From: Pelagilacustribacter sp045567335
GTDB lineage: Bacteria; Pseudomonadota; Alphaproteobacteria; Pelagibacterales; Pelagibacteraceae
Direction: 5' to 3'
Assembly (NCBI GenBank): GCA_045567335.1
Contig: JBJLCZ010000011.1
Location: 45,574-109,573, forward strand
Length of the DNA stretch: 64,000 nucleotides
In this document: positions 43,069-52,712 of the stretch, one piece after another
How the letters are laid out: the number at the start of each line of letters is the position of its first letter
Position numbering within the stretch: the first letter of the stretch is position 1
Program-made: the position numbers and the translations under genes
Notes under the pieces: model-generated
Database searches by the model: none
What the model saw: only the letters and a program-made list of their open reading frames with translations
What the model was told of the DNA's origin: nothing

Positions 43069-45840
43069 ATGAGTTCAATAAAAAAAACAGACCATTTTTA
43101 TTTAATAGATGGTTCTGGTTATATTTTCAGAGCCTATTATGCTTTACCGCCACTATCTAGAAAAAGTGATGGTTTGCCTACAGGAGCAGTCAGCGGTTTT
43201 TGTTCTATGTTGTTTAAACTATTAGAGGATTCTAGGTCAGATGACTCAATTCATAAACCTTCTCATTTCGCAGTTATATTTGATTCTGCAAGAAAAAATT
43301 TTAGAAATGATATTTATAGTGAATACAAAGCAAACAGAGCAGAAGCTCCAGATGATCTTGCACCACAGTTTGAATATATTAGAAAATCAGTTAAGGCGTT
43401 TAATTTACCATCAATTGAATTAATTAATTATGAAGCTGACGATCTAATAGCAACTTACGCCAAACAAATAGTTAGAGCAGGGGCAAAAGTCACTATAATA
43501 TCTTCTGACAAAGATTTAATGCAATTAGTTTCAGACAAAATAAGATTATATGATCCAATGAAAAATAAAGTTTTAGGTGAAAAAGAAGTAATTGATAAAT
43601 TTGGAGTAAAACCAAATCAAGTTATTGATGTTCAGTCACTAGCTGGTGATTCTTCTGACAACGTACCGGGTGTACCTGGAATAGGAATTAAAACAGCATC
43701 TGAATTAATTAATAAATATAAAAATTTAGATAATTTGTTAAAAAATGCTGGAGAGATTAAACAAAATAAAAGAAGAGAAACTTTATTGGCAAATAAAGAA
43801 AAAGCCATTTTAAGTAGAAAATTAGTTACACTTAAAAACGATGTTCCTGTAAAAGAGAGCCTAGATAGTTTTTCAATGAAAGCTGTTGATAAAGAAAAGC
43901 TTTTTAACTTTCTAAGAGAGATGGAATTTAACAGACTTTTAAGTCAAGCTATAGGTTTTTATGGAGACGAGGATACAAAAAATATTTTTAATCAAAATTT
44001 AAATAAAAATATAAAAAAAATAAATACAAAAAAATATGAAAGTATTATAGATGAAAAAAACTTAAATAAATGGATTGAAATTTTAAATGAACAATCAGTA
44101 ATTTCTGTTGATACAGAGACATCATCTTTAAATTGCTTAAATACAAATCTAGTGGGAATTTCATTTAGCTACGGACCTGATAAGGCTTGCTACATTCCAC
44201 TATCTCATAAGAAAATTAAGTGCCTTAAAAAAGATTTAGTTTTAAAAAAAATTAAAAAAGTTTTAGAAGATAAAAGTATTAAAAAGGTTGGCCAAAATAT
44301 AAAATTTGACTATATGATTTTTCGTCAAAATGGAATAGAAATAGAGCCAATAGAAGATACAATGTTAATCTCCTATACTCTTGATGCTGGAGTAAATAGA
44401 CATAATCTAAATACTCTCTCTGAAATTCATTTAGGTCATAAAGCAATTACTTATAAAGATGTAGTTGGAACTGGAAAAAATCAATTAAATTTTTCAGAAA
44501 TCGAGTTGGATAAAGCAACAGAATATGCCGCTGAGGATGCAGATATTACCCTAAGACTTTATAATCATTTAAATTCAAGACTAAACAAAGAAAATTTAAA
44601 TAGAATTTACGAAATATTTGAAAAACCAATGGTTAAGCTCTTATCTGAATTAGAGTATAACGGAATCAAAGTAGATAGTTCTTATTTACAAAAGTTGTCT
44701 AAAAAATTTAATAATAAATTAAAAGATATCGAAAAAAAAATTTATATAATAGCTAAAAAAAATTTCAATATAGCATCGCCAAAACAATTAGGAGAAATAA
44801 TTTATAATGATTTAAAAATTGCAAAATTAAAAAAAACAAAAAAAGGGAGTTTAGCCACAAGTGCGAGTGTACTTGAAGATTTAGCTTTAACAGGACACGA
44901 ATTTCCTAATTTAATATTAGAATGGAGACAATTAACTAAATTAAAAAATACTTACACTGATGCATTACAAGATCATATTAACGAAAAAACAAAAAGAGTG
45001 CACACATCTTTTTTATTAGCAGCGACCAACACTGGCCGATTGGCCTCAAGTGATCCTAATTTACAAAACATTCCAATAAAAAGTGAAGATGGCAGAGAAA
45101 TAAGAAAAGCTTTTGTGGCAGATAAAAAAAATATCTTAATCTCAGCTGATTATAATCAAATTGAAATGAGAATTTTAGCCGATATAGCAGATGTCAAAGA
45201 GTTAAAAAAAGCATTTAAAAACAAAGAGGATATTCACAATCTTACAGCCAGTGAAGTCTTTAATGTAAAAATAGATAAAGTAAATGAAGATTTAAGAAGA
45301 AAAGCTAAAGCAATAAATTTTGGAATAATTTACGGAATTACACAGTATGGCTTAGCGAAACAAATTTCTGTTTCGAATCAAGAAGCACTTGAATTTATTA
45401 ATTCTTATTTTAAAAAATTTCCTGAAATAAAAGAATATATGAATTCAACAATCAAAGCATGTCGCAAACAAGGATATGTTAATAATATTTTTGGTAGAAG
45501 AATTCATTTAAAAAATATTAATGATAAAAATTTTAGTGTTAGAAGTTTTCAGGAAAGAGCAGCTATTAATGCACCTATTCAAGGCTCTGCTGCAGACATC
45601 ATAAGGCTAGCAATGATTAAAGTTGATAATACTTTGAAAACTAATAAGAATTTTAAAGCAAAAATATTATTGCAAATTCATGATGAACTTATATTAGAAT
45701 GTTTAGAAAAAGATAATACAAAAATTCAACATATGGTAAAAAATGTTATGCAATCAATTTCTAAGTCTGAATATCATATGTTTACAACACCTCTCGAGGT
45801 AAATGTAAATTCAGGATATAATTGGGGTGAAGCACATTAA
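43069..45840 (+). CDS. polA: DNA polymerase I
   Basis: Repair and Okazaki-fragment polymerase. The 923-residue protein has all three domains: 5' nuclease (about 8-290; SKYKANRAEAP-like segment and GDSSDNVPGVPGIG), 3'-5' exonuclease with an intact DxE (Asp348 and Glu350 in SVDTETSS) and YAAEDAD, and the polymerase with SADYNQIEMRILA (motif A), RRKAKAINFGIIYG (motif B) and QIHDELILE (motif C). Proofreading therefore looks functional. Confidence 0.97.
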   Translation: MSSIKKTDHFYLIDGSGYIFRAYYALPPLSRKSDGLPTGAVSGFCSMLFKLLEDSRSDDSIHKPSHFAVIFDSARKNFRNDIYSEYKANRAEAPDDLAPQFEYIRKSVKAFNLPSIELINYEADDLIATYAKQIVRAGAKVTIISSDKDLMQLVSDKIRLYDPMKNKVLGEKEVIDKFGVKPNQVIDVQSLAGDSSDNVPGVPGIGIKTASELINKYKNLDNLLKNAGEIKQNKRRETLLANKEKAILSRKLVTLKNDVPVKESLDSFSMKAVDKEKLFNFLREMEFNRLLSQAIGFYGDEDTKNIFNQNLNKNIKKINTKKYESIIDEKNLNKWIEILNEQSVISVDTETSSLNCLNTNLVGISFSYGPDKACYIPLSHKKIKCLKKDLVLKKIKKVLEDKSIKKVGQNIKFDYMIFRQNGIEIEPIEDTMLISYTLDAGVNRHNLNTLSEIHLGHKAITYKDVVGTGKNQLNFSEIELDKATEYAAEDADITLRLYNHLNSRLNKENLNRIYEIFEKPMVKLLSELEYNGIKVDSSYLQKLSKKFNNKLKDIEKKIYIIAKKNFNIASPKQLGEIIYNDLKIAKLKKTKKGSLATSASVLEDLALTGHEFPNLILEWRQLTKLKNTYTDALQDHINEKTKRVHTSFLLAATNTGRLASSDPNLQNIPIKSEDGREIRKAFVADKKNILISADYNQIEMRILADIADVKELKKAFKNKEDIHNLTASEVFNVKIDKVNEDLRRKAKAINFGIIYGITQYGLAKQISVSNQEALEFINSYFKKFPEIKEYMNSTIKACRKQGYVNNIFGRRIHLKNINDKNFSVRSFQERAAINAPIQGSAADIIRLAMIKVDNTLKTNKNFKAKILLQIHDELILECLEKDNTKIQHMVKNVMQSISKSEYHMFTTPLEVNVNSGYNWGEAH

Positions 45841-45896
45841 TTTGATCAATTGGCGCCTAAATTTTGACAATTTAATTAAGATTAATAGTATAATAT

Positions 45897-46595
45897 ATGT
45901 CACAAACAATAGCATTAGTAGATGACGATAGAAATCTTTTAACAAGCATAAGTATTGCTTTGGAAAGAGAGGGATACAAAGTGCAAAGCTATATTGATGG
46001 AGAAGCAGCTTTGATTGGCTTAAGTAGAAATCCACCTGATCTAGCTGTTATAGATATAAAAATGCCAAGAATGGATGGAGAGGAATTATTAAAAAGATTA
46101 AGAAAAAAAATGTCAATACCAATTATATTTCTAACGTCAAAAGATGAAGAAGTAGATGAACTTCTTGGATTAAAATTAGGTGCAGATGATTTTGTAAAAA
46201 AATCAGGAGGTTTTTCAATGAAAATATTAATTGAAAGAATAAGAGTCCAGCTAAGAAAAAAAAATGAAACTGGAGATGAAACAAAAAATTTAATTACACA
46301 TGGAAAACTTAAATTAGATCCATCACAATTAGAGTGTGAATGGGGAGGAAAACCGTTACCAGAAAAACTTACGACAACAGAATTTTTAATAGTCAAAGAA
46401 TTAGCAAAAAGACCAGGCGTTATAAAAGAAAGAGCACATTTAATGGATATTGCTTATAAAGAAAATACTGAAATTGAGGACAGAACTATTGATAGTCATG
46501 TAAAAAGAATAAGGAAAAAATTTAAAAAAGTTGATGAAAAATTTTCTGCAATTGAAACTAGGTACGGAAGTGGGTATAGATGGAATGTTAGTTAA
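45897..46595 (+). CDS. chvI: Response regulator ChvI (OmpR family)
   Basis: Transcription regulator of an alphaproteobacterial envelope/acid-stress two-component system. The 232-residue protein starts TIALVDDDRNLLTS, with phospho-accepting Asp53 in VIDIKMPRMDG and a winged-helix output domain ending ETRYGSGYRW. Unusually, the invariant Lys-Pro of receiver domains is replaced: ChvI normally reads KPFS, here Lys102 is followed by SGGFS, losing the Pro with two extra Gly. The stop overlaps the chvG start by one base. Confidence 0.9.
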   Translation: MSQTIALVDDDRNLLTSISIALEREGYKVQSYIDGEAALIGLSRNPPDLAVIDIKMPRMDGEELLKRLRKKMSIPIIFLTSKDEEVDELLGLKLGADDFVKKSGGFSMKILIERIRVQLRKKNETGDETKNLITHGKLKLDPSQLECEWGGKPLPEKLTTTEFLIVKELAKRPGVIKERAHLMDIAYKENTEIEDRTIDSHVKRIRKKFKKVDEKFSAIETRYGSGYRWNVS

Positions 46596-48130
46596 TGAAG
46601 CAAAAAAGAACAGCATCTATTTTAAAAAAATTCCTATTATTTAACCTTTCGGTTTTTTCTATTTTAGGGATTTTTACACTATTATATTTAAAAGCAATTC
46701 AGCCAAGTTTAGTCAAGCAAAGAACTGATAAGCATATTATAATAATAAATAACACATCAGATCATTTAAAACGATTAAATATAAAATTTGAAAGAAATAG
46801 TATTAGAACTTTTTTATTGTCTACACGTTTTTTATTTCAAGGGTTAGATAGAGTTCAATTTTATAACGAAGAAGGAATTATAATTGGTGACACAATAACT
46901 TTAGATCTTGATCAAAATGTTTTTGTAAAAACAGAGTCAATTCTTCAAGAAAATATAGATGGCACACCCTCAAAAACGAAAAAAAAATTAAATGAAATTT
47001 CAAATGATTATGACACTGAAAATCAAAAAATTATCAAAGAAACTATTCTCAACAAATTTGAGGACAAACCAATAGTATTAGAAAAAAAATTAAATAATAA
47101 CTTTTTTGTAAGTACTTTAAACAGAGTTGTAAGCAATGATAAATCTTCTGGATATATTATAGTTTCAGAACAAGCTAATGATATTTTAATTGCAGTAGAT
47201 GAAAGAAAAAATTTTATAATAAGAACAGTTTTAGCAGTTGCTTTAGTAATATTAATTTTCTCTCTTTTTTTAAACAAATATATTTTGAAACCAATTAGAT
47301 TTTTAGTTTTATTTACTGAAGCAATTAAATCAAAAGCAGACAAACCTACTAATCTAAATAAATTTTTTATGAGAGAAGATGAAATCGGAAAATTAACAAA
47401 ATCAATAGATGAAATGACAACAGAACTTCAGAAAAGAACAAATCGTGCTGAAACCTTTTCTACTGATTTAGCTCATGAGATAAGAAATCCATTGGCTTCT
47501 TTAAAAGGAGCTTCTGAACTTTTAGATAAAACTTCAAAGGATTTAGAGAGAGAAAAATTATTGAAAATAATAAACCATGATGCTGAAAGAATTGAAAGAC
47601 TAATAACTGATTACTCCCAAATGTTAAAAGACGAAGCATCTTTGACAAGGGAAAAAATGAAAAAAATTGATTTAAATTTAATAATAAATAACGTTGTAGA
47701 AGACTTTAAACATGACCTTTTAAATAATAACAAAAAAATTTCAATTTCTTTTGTAAAAAAAAATGCAGAATTAAAAACAAGTTTTGTTCTTGGTATTGAA
47801 AATAGGCTTGAACAAGTAATTGCAAATTTATTAGATAATGCAATATCTTTTAGTGATAATAATGGAAAAATTCAAATTGAAATGACCGAAGTTAAATCTA
47901 ATTTTGTTTTATTAATTAAAGATGAAGGCCCAGGATTTGATGAGCCCTCAACACAAAAAGTATTTAAAAGATTTTATAGTAATAGACCTACAAGATTTGG
48001 TGAGCATTCAGGATTAGGTTTAAATATCGTTAAAAATATTGTAGAGCTTCACAATGGTAAAATCTCTGCATCTAATAGAATCGACAAGAAAGGTGCTCAA
48101 ATTCAAGTACTTTTGCCTAAGGCAAGTTAA
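46595..48130 (+). CDS. chvG: Sensor histidine kinase ChvG
   Basis: Membrane sensor for ChvI. The 511-residue protein has a transmembrane segment near residues 15-33, a periplasmic sensor region of about 180 residues, a second transmembrane segment near 208-228, a HAMP domain, the H-box DLAHEIRNPLASLKG with His294, and ATPase motifs NRLEQVIANLLDNA and GLGLNIVKNIVELH. The periplasmic domain is where ExoR-type repressors act in rhizobia; no exoR is seen here. Confidence 0.9.
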   Translation: MKQKRTASILKKFLLFNLSVFSILGIFTLLYLKAIQPSLVKQRTDKHIIIINNTSDHLKRLNIKFERNSIRTFLLSTRFLFQGLDRVQFYNEEGIIIGDTITLDLDQNVFVKTESILQENIDGTPSKTKKKLNEISNDYDTENQKIIKETILNKFEDKPIVLEKKLNNNFFVSTLNRVVSNDKSSGYIIVSEQANDILIAVDERKNFIIRTVLAVALVILIFSLFLNKYILKPIRFLVLFTEAIKSKADKPTNLNKFFMREDEIGKLTKSIDEMTTELQKRTNRAETFSTDLAHEIRNPLASLKGASELLDKTSKDLEREKLLKIINHDAERIERLITDYSQMLKDEASLTREKMKKIDLNLIINNVVEDFKHDLLNNNKKISISFVKKNAELKTSFVLGIENRLEQVIANLLDNAISFSDNNGKIQIEMTEVKSNFVLLIKDEGPGFDEPSTQKVFKRFYSNRPTRFGEHSGLGLNIVKNIVELHNGKISASNRIDKKGAQIQVLLPKAS

Positions 48131-48179
48131 CATTGTTCCTTGATAACATTAAATTATCTTGTTAAAAGACATTCAAAGT

Positions 48180-49469
48180 ATGTCAGATGATTTCAAAGTA
48201 AAAAATATTGACCTAGCTGATTTTGGTAGAAAAGAAATTTCTCTAGCAGAGACTGAAATGCCTGGATTAATGGCGTTACGGGATGAATATAAAAACAACA
48301 AACCTCTTAAAGGAGCTAAAATATTGGGATGTCTTCATATGACTATACAGACAGCTGTTTTAATTGAGACACTTGTTTTTTTAGGAGCAGAAGTACGTTG
48401 GTCCTCTTGTAATATTTTTTCTACTCAAGATCACGCCGCAGCAGCAATTGCAAAAACAGGTATTCCAGTTTTTGCATGGAAGGGTGAAACAGAAGAAGAA
48501 TATTGGTGGTGCGTTAAACAAACTATAGAGGGAAAAAAAGACTGGAAACCAAATATGATTTTAGATGATGGTGGAGATTTAACAGCTCTCATGCACAAAG
48601 ATTATAAAGATCTTTTAAAATCTATTAAAGGGGTATCTGAAGAAACAACAACAGGTGTATTAGCTTTAAAAAAAATGGAGACTCAAAATGAATTATTAAT
48701 ACCCGCAATTAATGTAAATGACTCAGTCACAAAATCAAAATTTGATAATTTATATGGATGCAGAGAAAGTTTAGTTGACGGAATTAAAAGAGCTACAGAT
48801 GTAATGATGTCTGGTAAAGTTGCAATAGTGGCAGGCTTTGGAGACGTAGGAAAAGGTAGTGCTGCTTCGCTTAGACAAAGTGGAGCAAGAGTTATGGTTA
48901 CAGAGACAGATCCAATTTGTGCACTTCAAGCTGCTATGGAAGGTTATGAAGTTGTATTAATGGATGAAGCAATTAAAGATGCTGACATTGTTGTGACCGC
49001 AACAGGAAATAAAGATATAGTCACAGCTGATCATATGAGAGATATGAAAGACAGGGCAATCCTCTGTAATATTGGACATTTTGATAACGAAATTCAAGTA
49101 GAAGCATTAAAAAATTATAAATGGGATGAAATTAAACCTCAAGTTCATGAGATAGAGCTTCCAAGTAAAAAAAGAATTATACTACTAGCTGAGGGAAGAT
49201 TGGTTAATTTAGGGTGCGCAACAGGTCATCCAAGCTTTGTTATGAGCGCATCGTTTACTAATCAAGTAATAGCACAAATTGAATTATGGAATAACTTTAA
49301 AAAATATGAAAATAAAGTTTATGTACTTCCAAAACATCTGGATGAAAAGGTTGCTACTTTGCATTTAGAAAAAGTAGGTGCTAAATTAACAAAAATGTCG
49401 AAAGAACAAGCAGATTATATTAGCGTTAAACCATCAGGGCCATTTAAACCAGATACTTATCGCTACTAA
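48180..49469 (+). CDS. ahcY: S-adenosylhomocysteine hydrolase
   Basis: Splits SAH to adenosine and homocysteine, completing the SAM cycle begun by MetK. I choose the ATG at 48180 (429 residues); a TTG at 48159 is also in frame. Signature segments are CLHMTIQTAVLIETL, SSCNIFSTQDHAAAA, the NAD site VAGFGDVGKGSAASL and the C-terminal VKPSGPFKPDTYRY. The 49-nt gap upstream is too short for a known SAH or SAM riboswitch. Confidence 0.97.
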   Translation: MSDDFKVKNIDLADFGRKEISLAETEMPGLMALRDEYKNNKPLKGAKILGCLHMTIQTAVLIETLVFLGAEVRWSSCNIFSTQDHAAAAIAKTGIPVFAWKGETEEEYWWCVKQTIEGKKDWKPNMILDDGGDLTALMHKDYKDLLKSIKGVSEETTTGVLALKKMETQNELLIPAINVNDSVTKSKFDNLYGCRESLVDGIKRATDVMMSGKVAIVAGFGDVGKGSAASLRQSGARVMVTETDPICALQAAMEGYEVVLMDEAIKDADIVVTATGNKDIVTADHMRDMKDRAILCNIGHFDNEIQVEALKNYKWDEIKPQVHEIELPSKKRIILLAEGRLVNLGCATGHPSFVMSASFTNQVIAQIELWNNFKKYENKVYVLPKHLDEKVATLHLEKVGAKLTKMSKEQADYISVKPSGPFKPDTYRY

Positions 49470-49480
49470 ATTAGTAGCTA

Positions 49481-49936
49481 ATGATAATCAAATCTTTAGA
49501 TCATCTTCAATTAATATCAAAAAAAATCGCAGACAATATTTCTGTTAACGACTGTATTTTTCTTATAGGTGAAATTGGCACAGGTAAAACTACATTTACA
49601 AGATACTTAATTAATTATTTTCAGAAAAGAGAAGGAGTTGAACAAACTCAAGTTTTAAGTCCTACTTTCAATCTATTATATGAGTACAGTATAAAAAAAA
49701 TTACAATTATGCATTACGACCTTTATCGAATTAAAAGTAAAAAAGAAGTAGATCAACTTGGAATTTTAAGTGAAAATAAAGACTCAATTAAAATAATTGA
49801 ATGGCCAAAATTAATGGAAATGAATGTCACTGATAGATTGGAATTACATATAAATTATTCTAATAATGAAAACGAAAGAGATTTAATATTAAAGGGAAAA
49901 GGCAAGTGGATGGGCTATAAATTAAATGAATTATAA
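49481..49936 (+). CDS. tsaE: tRNA t6A biosynthesis ATPase TsaE
   Basis: P-loop ATPase that cycles the TsaB-TsaD complex during t6A37 synthesis. The 151-residue protein has Walker A GEIGTGKT (residues 30-37), SPTFNLLYEY and MHYDLYRIKSKKEVDQLG, followed by IIEWP. It overlaps the kinase downstream by 11 nt. Its partner TsaB, in reduced form, is at 6947. Confidence 0.94.
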   Translation: MIIKSLDHLQLISKKIADNISVNDCIFLIGEIGTGKTTFTRYLINYFQKREGVEQTQVLSPTFNLLYEYSIKKITIMHYDLYRIKSKKEVDQLGILSENKDSIKIIEWPKLMEMNVTDRLELHINYSNNENERDLILKGKGKWMGYKLNEL

Positions 49937-50888
49937 ATTTAAAAAAATTTCTGGAGACGCTTCATTTAGAAATTTTTATAGAGTAAAAAAAAATAAAAAA
50001 ACTTCAATTATAGTATTTGCTAAAAAAGAAAAATTTAAGAATTTAATTGTTTATTCTGTTGTAAATAAGATTTTTAAAAAACATAAAATTTTATCACCAG
50101 AACTAATTAAAAATTTTTACAAAGACAATATGATTGAAATTACCGACTTGGGAGATAAAACATTTTATGATCATATTAAAAATAAAAAAAATAAACTTGA
50201 AGATTATAAAAAATTAATTGATCTTTTGCTAAAAATACAAAAAATTAAACTTAAAAAAAATTATTATTTTAATACTAAAAAAGTAAGATTTAAAACTTAT
50301 TCAATAAGTAATCTACAAAAGGAATCAGATTTATTTTTTGATTGGTATCTAAAATTTTTTTTTAAAAATAAAAATCTTAATAAAATTAAAAAAATAATAA
50401 AACAAGAATTAAAAAAAATTTATAAAAAACTATATTTAAAAAATAATTTTTTTACACATAGAGACTTTCATGCTTCAAACATAATGCTTAATAATAAAAA
50501 GTTAAGTGTTATAGATAGTCAAGATGCAATTATTGGAAATCCTTTATATGATGTTGCTTCATTAATAGACGACGTCAGAATTAAATTACCAAGAAGTTTA
50601 CAAGAAAATTTATTTAAATATTATATTTTAAAAGCAAAATTTAAAATAAAAGATAAAATATATTTAAAAAATGATTTTGATATATTATCCGTCCAAAGAA
50701 ATTTAAAAATATTAGGAATATTTGTACGTTTATGTAAAAGAGATAATAAATTAAATTATTTAAAATATTTGCCTTATACATGGATACTTATTGAAAGAAG
50801 AATGAAAAATCCTATTTTTAACAAACTAAACATATTATTTAAAAAATATTTACCCCTTAAAAGATTTAAAAAGATGAAACAAATATGA
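49926..50888 (+). CDS. amgK: Aminoglycoside phosphotransferase-like kinase, probable AmgK
   Basis: Probable anomeric kinase for N-acetylmuramate/N-acetylglucosamine in cell-wall recycling. The 320-residue protein has the APH-fold THRDFHASNIML catalytic loop and the metal-binding VIDSQDA. It is extremely Lys/Asn-rich. Overlap of 4 nt with the nucleotidyltransferase downstream and position after tsaE match the alphaproteobacterial tsaE-amgK-murU order, the main reason for the name. Confidence 0.82.
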   Translation: MNYKFKKISGDASFRNFYRVKKNKKTSIIVFAKKEKFKNLIVYSVVNKIFKKHKILSPELIKNFYKDNMIEITDLGDKTFYDHIKNKKNKLEDYKKLIDLLLKIQKIKLKKNYYFNTKKVRFKTYSISNLQKESDLFFDWYLKFFFKNKNLNKIKKIIKQELKKIYKKLYLKNNFFTHRDFHASNIMLNNKKLSVIDSQDAIIGNPLYDVASLIDDVRIKLPRSLQENLFKYYILKAKFKIKDKIYLKNDFDILSVQRNLKILGIFVRLCKRDNKLNYLKYLPYTWILIERRMKNPIFNKLNILFKKYLPLKRFKKMKQI

Positions 50889-51580
50889 AAATTAAACATG
50901 GAATGATTCTAGCTGCTGGATTAGGAAAAAGAATGCAGCCGGTTACCTTAAAGACTCCTAAACCATTAATCCAAATAGGAAAAAAAAATTTACTAGAGAG
51001 AGCAATAGAATTGTTATTAGCTCATGGTGTGGAAGAAATAGCTATTAACGTTCATTACCTGGCTGATCAAATAAAAGATTTTATTAAAAAAAAAAAATAT
51101 AAAGCAAAAATTATAATTTCTGATGAGCAACACACATTGTTAGACACTGGAGGCGGAATACTCAAAGCTACTAGATCTTTCAAAAAACCTTTCATAGTCA
51201 TAAATCCTGATACTTTATGGAGTGATATTTATACAGATGAACTAAGAAGATTAGAAAGTTTATATTTTAAACAAAAAAAGTCTTGTTTGTTGTTAGTTAA
51301 TAAAAAATTAAGTTTTGATAATTCTTTTAAGGGAGATTTTAATCTTAATAATGGTTTAATCTCAAGAGATAATATCAATGAATTTATTTTTACCGGTCTT
51401 CAAATTTTAGATCAAAATATTTTTACCTTCACTAAAGATGAAATATTTTCTATGAACATAATTTGGAATCAGTTAATTAAAGACAGTTCCTTAATAGGCA
51501 ATGAAAGTAATAAAAAGTTCTATCACTTAAACACAAAAGAAAACTACGATAAAATATTAAGTTTAAATTTTACTGATTAA
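50885..51580 (+). CDS. murU: Nucleotidyltransferase, probable MurU (NAc-muramate-1-phosphate uridylyltransferase)
   Basis: Sugar-1-phosphate nucleotidyltransferase. The 231-residue protein opens with GMILAAGLGKRMQPVT and TPKPLIQIGKKN, the nucleotide-binding signature, and has INPDTLW as the metal-binding Asp region. With AmgK it would turn recycled MurNAc into UDP-MurNAc, bypassing de novo synthesis. The addA/addB genes often found downstream in relatives are missing; gpmA follows convergently, overlapping by 11 nt. Confidence 0.85.
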   Translation: MKIKHGMILAAGLGKRMQPVTLKTPKPLIQIGKKNLLERAIELLLAHGVEEIAINVHYLADQIKDFIKKKKYKAKIIISDEQHTLLDTGGGILKATRSFKKPFIVINPDTLWSDIYTDELRRLESLYFKQKKSCLLLVNKKLSFDNSFKGDFNLNNGLISRDNINEFIFTGLQILDQNIFTFTKDEIFSMNIIWNQLIKDSSLIGNESNKKFYHLNTKENYDKILSLNFTD

Positions 51581-52289
51581 AAATAATATTCTTTGATCTG
51601 CTTTCGTCAAGATAATAATATTTTTTTACAACAGAACTTTTATCAAATTCTACGATTAAAGGATTGCCTGTAGGAATTTCTAAATCGCTTATTTTTTGAT
51701 CAGATATTTTAAACAAATATTTGCAAAGTGCTCTTAATGAATTTCCATGAGCTGATATTAAAACATTTTTGTTTTCTTTAATTTTTTCTTTTATTTCTTT
51801 TTTATAATAAGGAATTACTCTGTCATAAGTATCTTTTAAAGATTCCGTAAAAGGTATCATACCCAAAGGAATACTTGCATTCAGAGGACTAAATAAAGAT
51901 TGAATATTATTATTTTCAGCCATTGGTGGTGGAGATATATCCCAAGATCTTCTATATTTTTTAAATAGTTCTGCACCAATTTTCTTTTTTGTTTCTTCTT
52001 TATTTAATCCTGTCAAAGACCCATAATGTCTCTCATTCATTTGCCATGACGTATTAAATTTAAGTTCTAAATTATTTTCTTTAAGAATTGTTGTGAGTGT
52101 CTTAATTGCTCTTTTTAAAAAAGACGTATACGAGATATCTATATTTATACTCAATCCTTTTATTAGTTTACCTGATTTTTGAGCTTCCAAAACTCCTTTT
52201 TCTGATAAATCAATATCCACCCAACCTGTAAATCTGTTTTCAGCGTTCCATACGCTTTGTCCATGTCTTGTAAGTATTAATTTACTCAT
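51570..52289 (-). CDS. gpmA: 2,3-bisphosphoglycerate-dependent phosphoglycerate mutase
   Basis: Interconverts 3- and 2-phosphoglycerate in glycolysis/gluconeogenesis. The 239-residue protein has the catalytic LTRHGQSVWNAENRFTGW (His9), ERHYGSLTGLNK, the insert region around PPPM and the second His in SAHGNSLRAL. Its 5' end is divergent from the VanZ-like gene with a gap of about 40 nt. Confidence 0.95.
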   Translation of the reverse strand: MSKLILTRHGQSVWNAENRFTGWVDIDLSEKGVLEAQKSGKLIKGLSINIDISYTSFLKRAIKTLTTILKENNLELKFNTSWQMNERHYGSLTGLNKEETKKKIGAELFKKYRRSWDISPPPMAENNNIQSLFSPLNASIPLGMIPFTESLKDTYDRVIPYYKKEIKEKIKENKNVLISAHGNSLRALCKYLFKISDQKISDLEIPTGNPLIVEFDKSSVVKKYYYLDESRSKNIIFNQ

Positions 52290-52331
52290 AATAGATAAAT
52301 ATAAGATATTATGTACTATATTAAATTCATA

Positions 52332-52712
52332 ATGAAAAATAATTTTTTTAAATTAACAGAATATCTTTATTATTTCTCTTTAACAACATTGTTGGTTCTT
52401 TATTTATTTCCTGGTAGCCTCATAGGATATTTTTTGTATGGAGATTTAGGACAACAACCTAATTTAGTTAATAATCCAATTGGAACCTCTATCAACCATT
52501 TTATTTTTTTTATATATTTATCAGTATTGGCTTCAATATGTAATAAAAAAAAAATTATATTTTTAACAAGTTTTTATTTTATTTTAACAATGTCAATTAT
52601 TCTAGAAATTTCCCATTTTATCATTCCAAATAGAGCATTTGAAATTTATGATTTGTTAGCAAATATGGCTGGAGTAATAATAATTTTTTTAATAGGAAAA
52701 ATAATTAAATGA
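52332..52712 (+). CDS. VanZ-like small membrane protein
   Basis: A 126-residue protein with four hydrophobic segments (LTTLLVLYLFPGSLIGYFL, HFIFFIYLSVLAS, FYFILTMSIILEISHFIIP and a C-terminal one). The LEISHFIIPNRAFEIYDLLANMAGV segment is the VanZ-family signature region. An ATG 21 nt upstream (52311) is also possible. Function unknown; VanZ proteins are linked to envelope resistance or sugar-lipid chemistry. It overlaps the nuclease by 4 nt. Confidence 0.65.
   Translation: MKNNFFKLTEYLYYFSLTTLLVLYLFPGSLIGYFLYGDLGQQPNLVNNPIGTSINHFIFFIYLSVLASICNKKKIIFLTSFYFILTMSIILEISHFIIPNRAFEIYDLLANMAGVIIIFLIGKIIK

Noticed and set aside
45864..45894. TTGACA/TATAAT promoter for chvI
   Set aside because: Spacing is 19 nt and transcription would start inside or after the ATG at 45897.
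48131..48179. SAH or SAM riboswitch before ahcY
   Set aside because: Only 49 nt are available, and no conserved core is visible.
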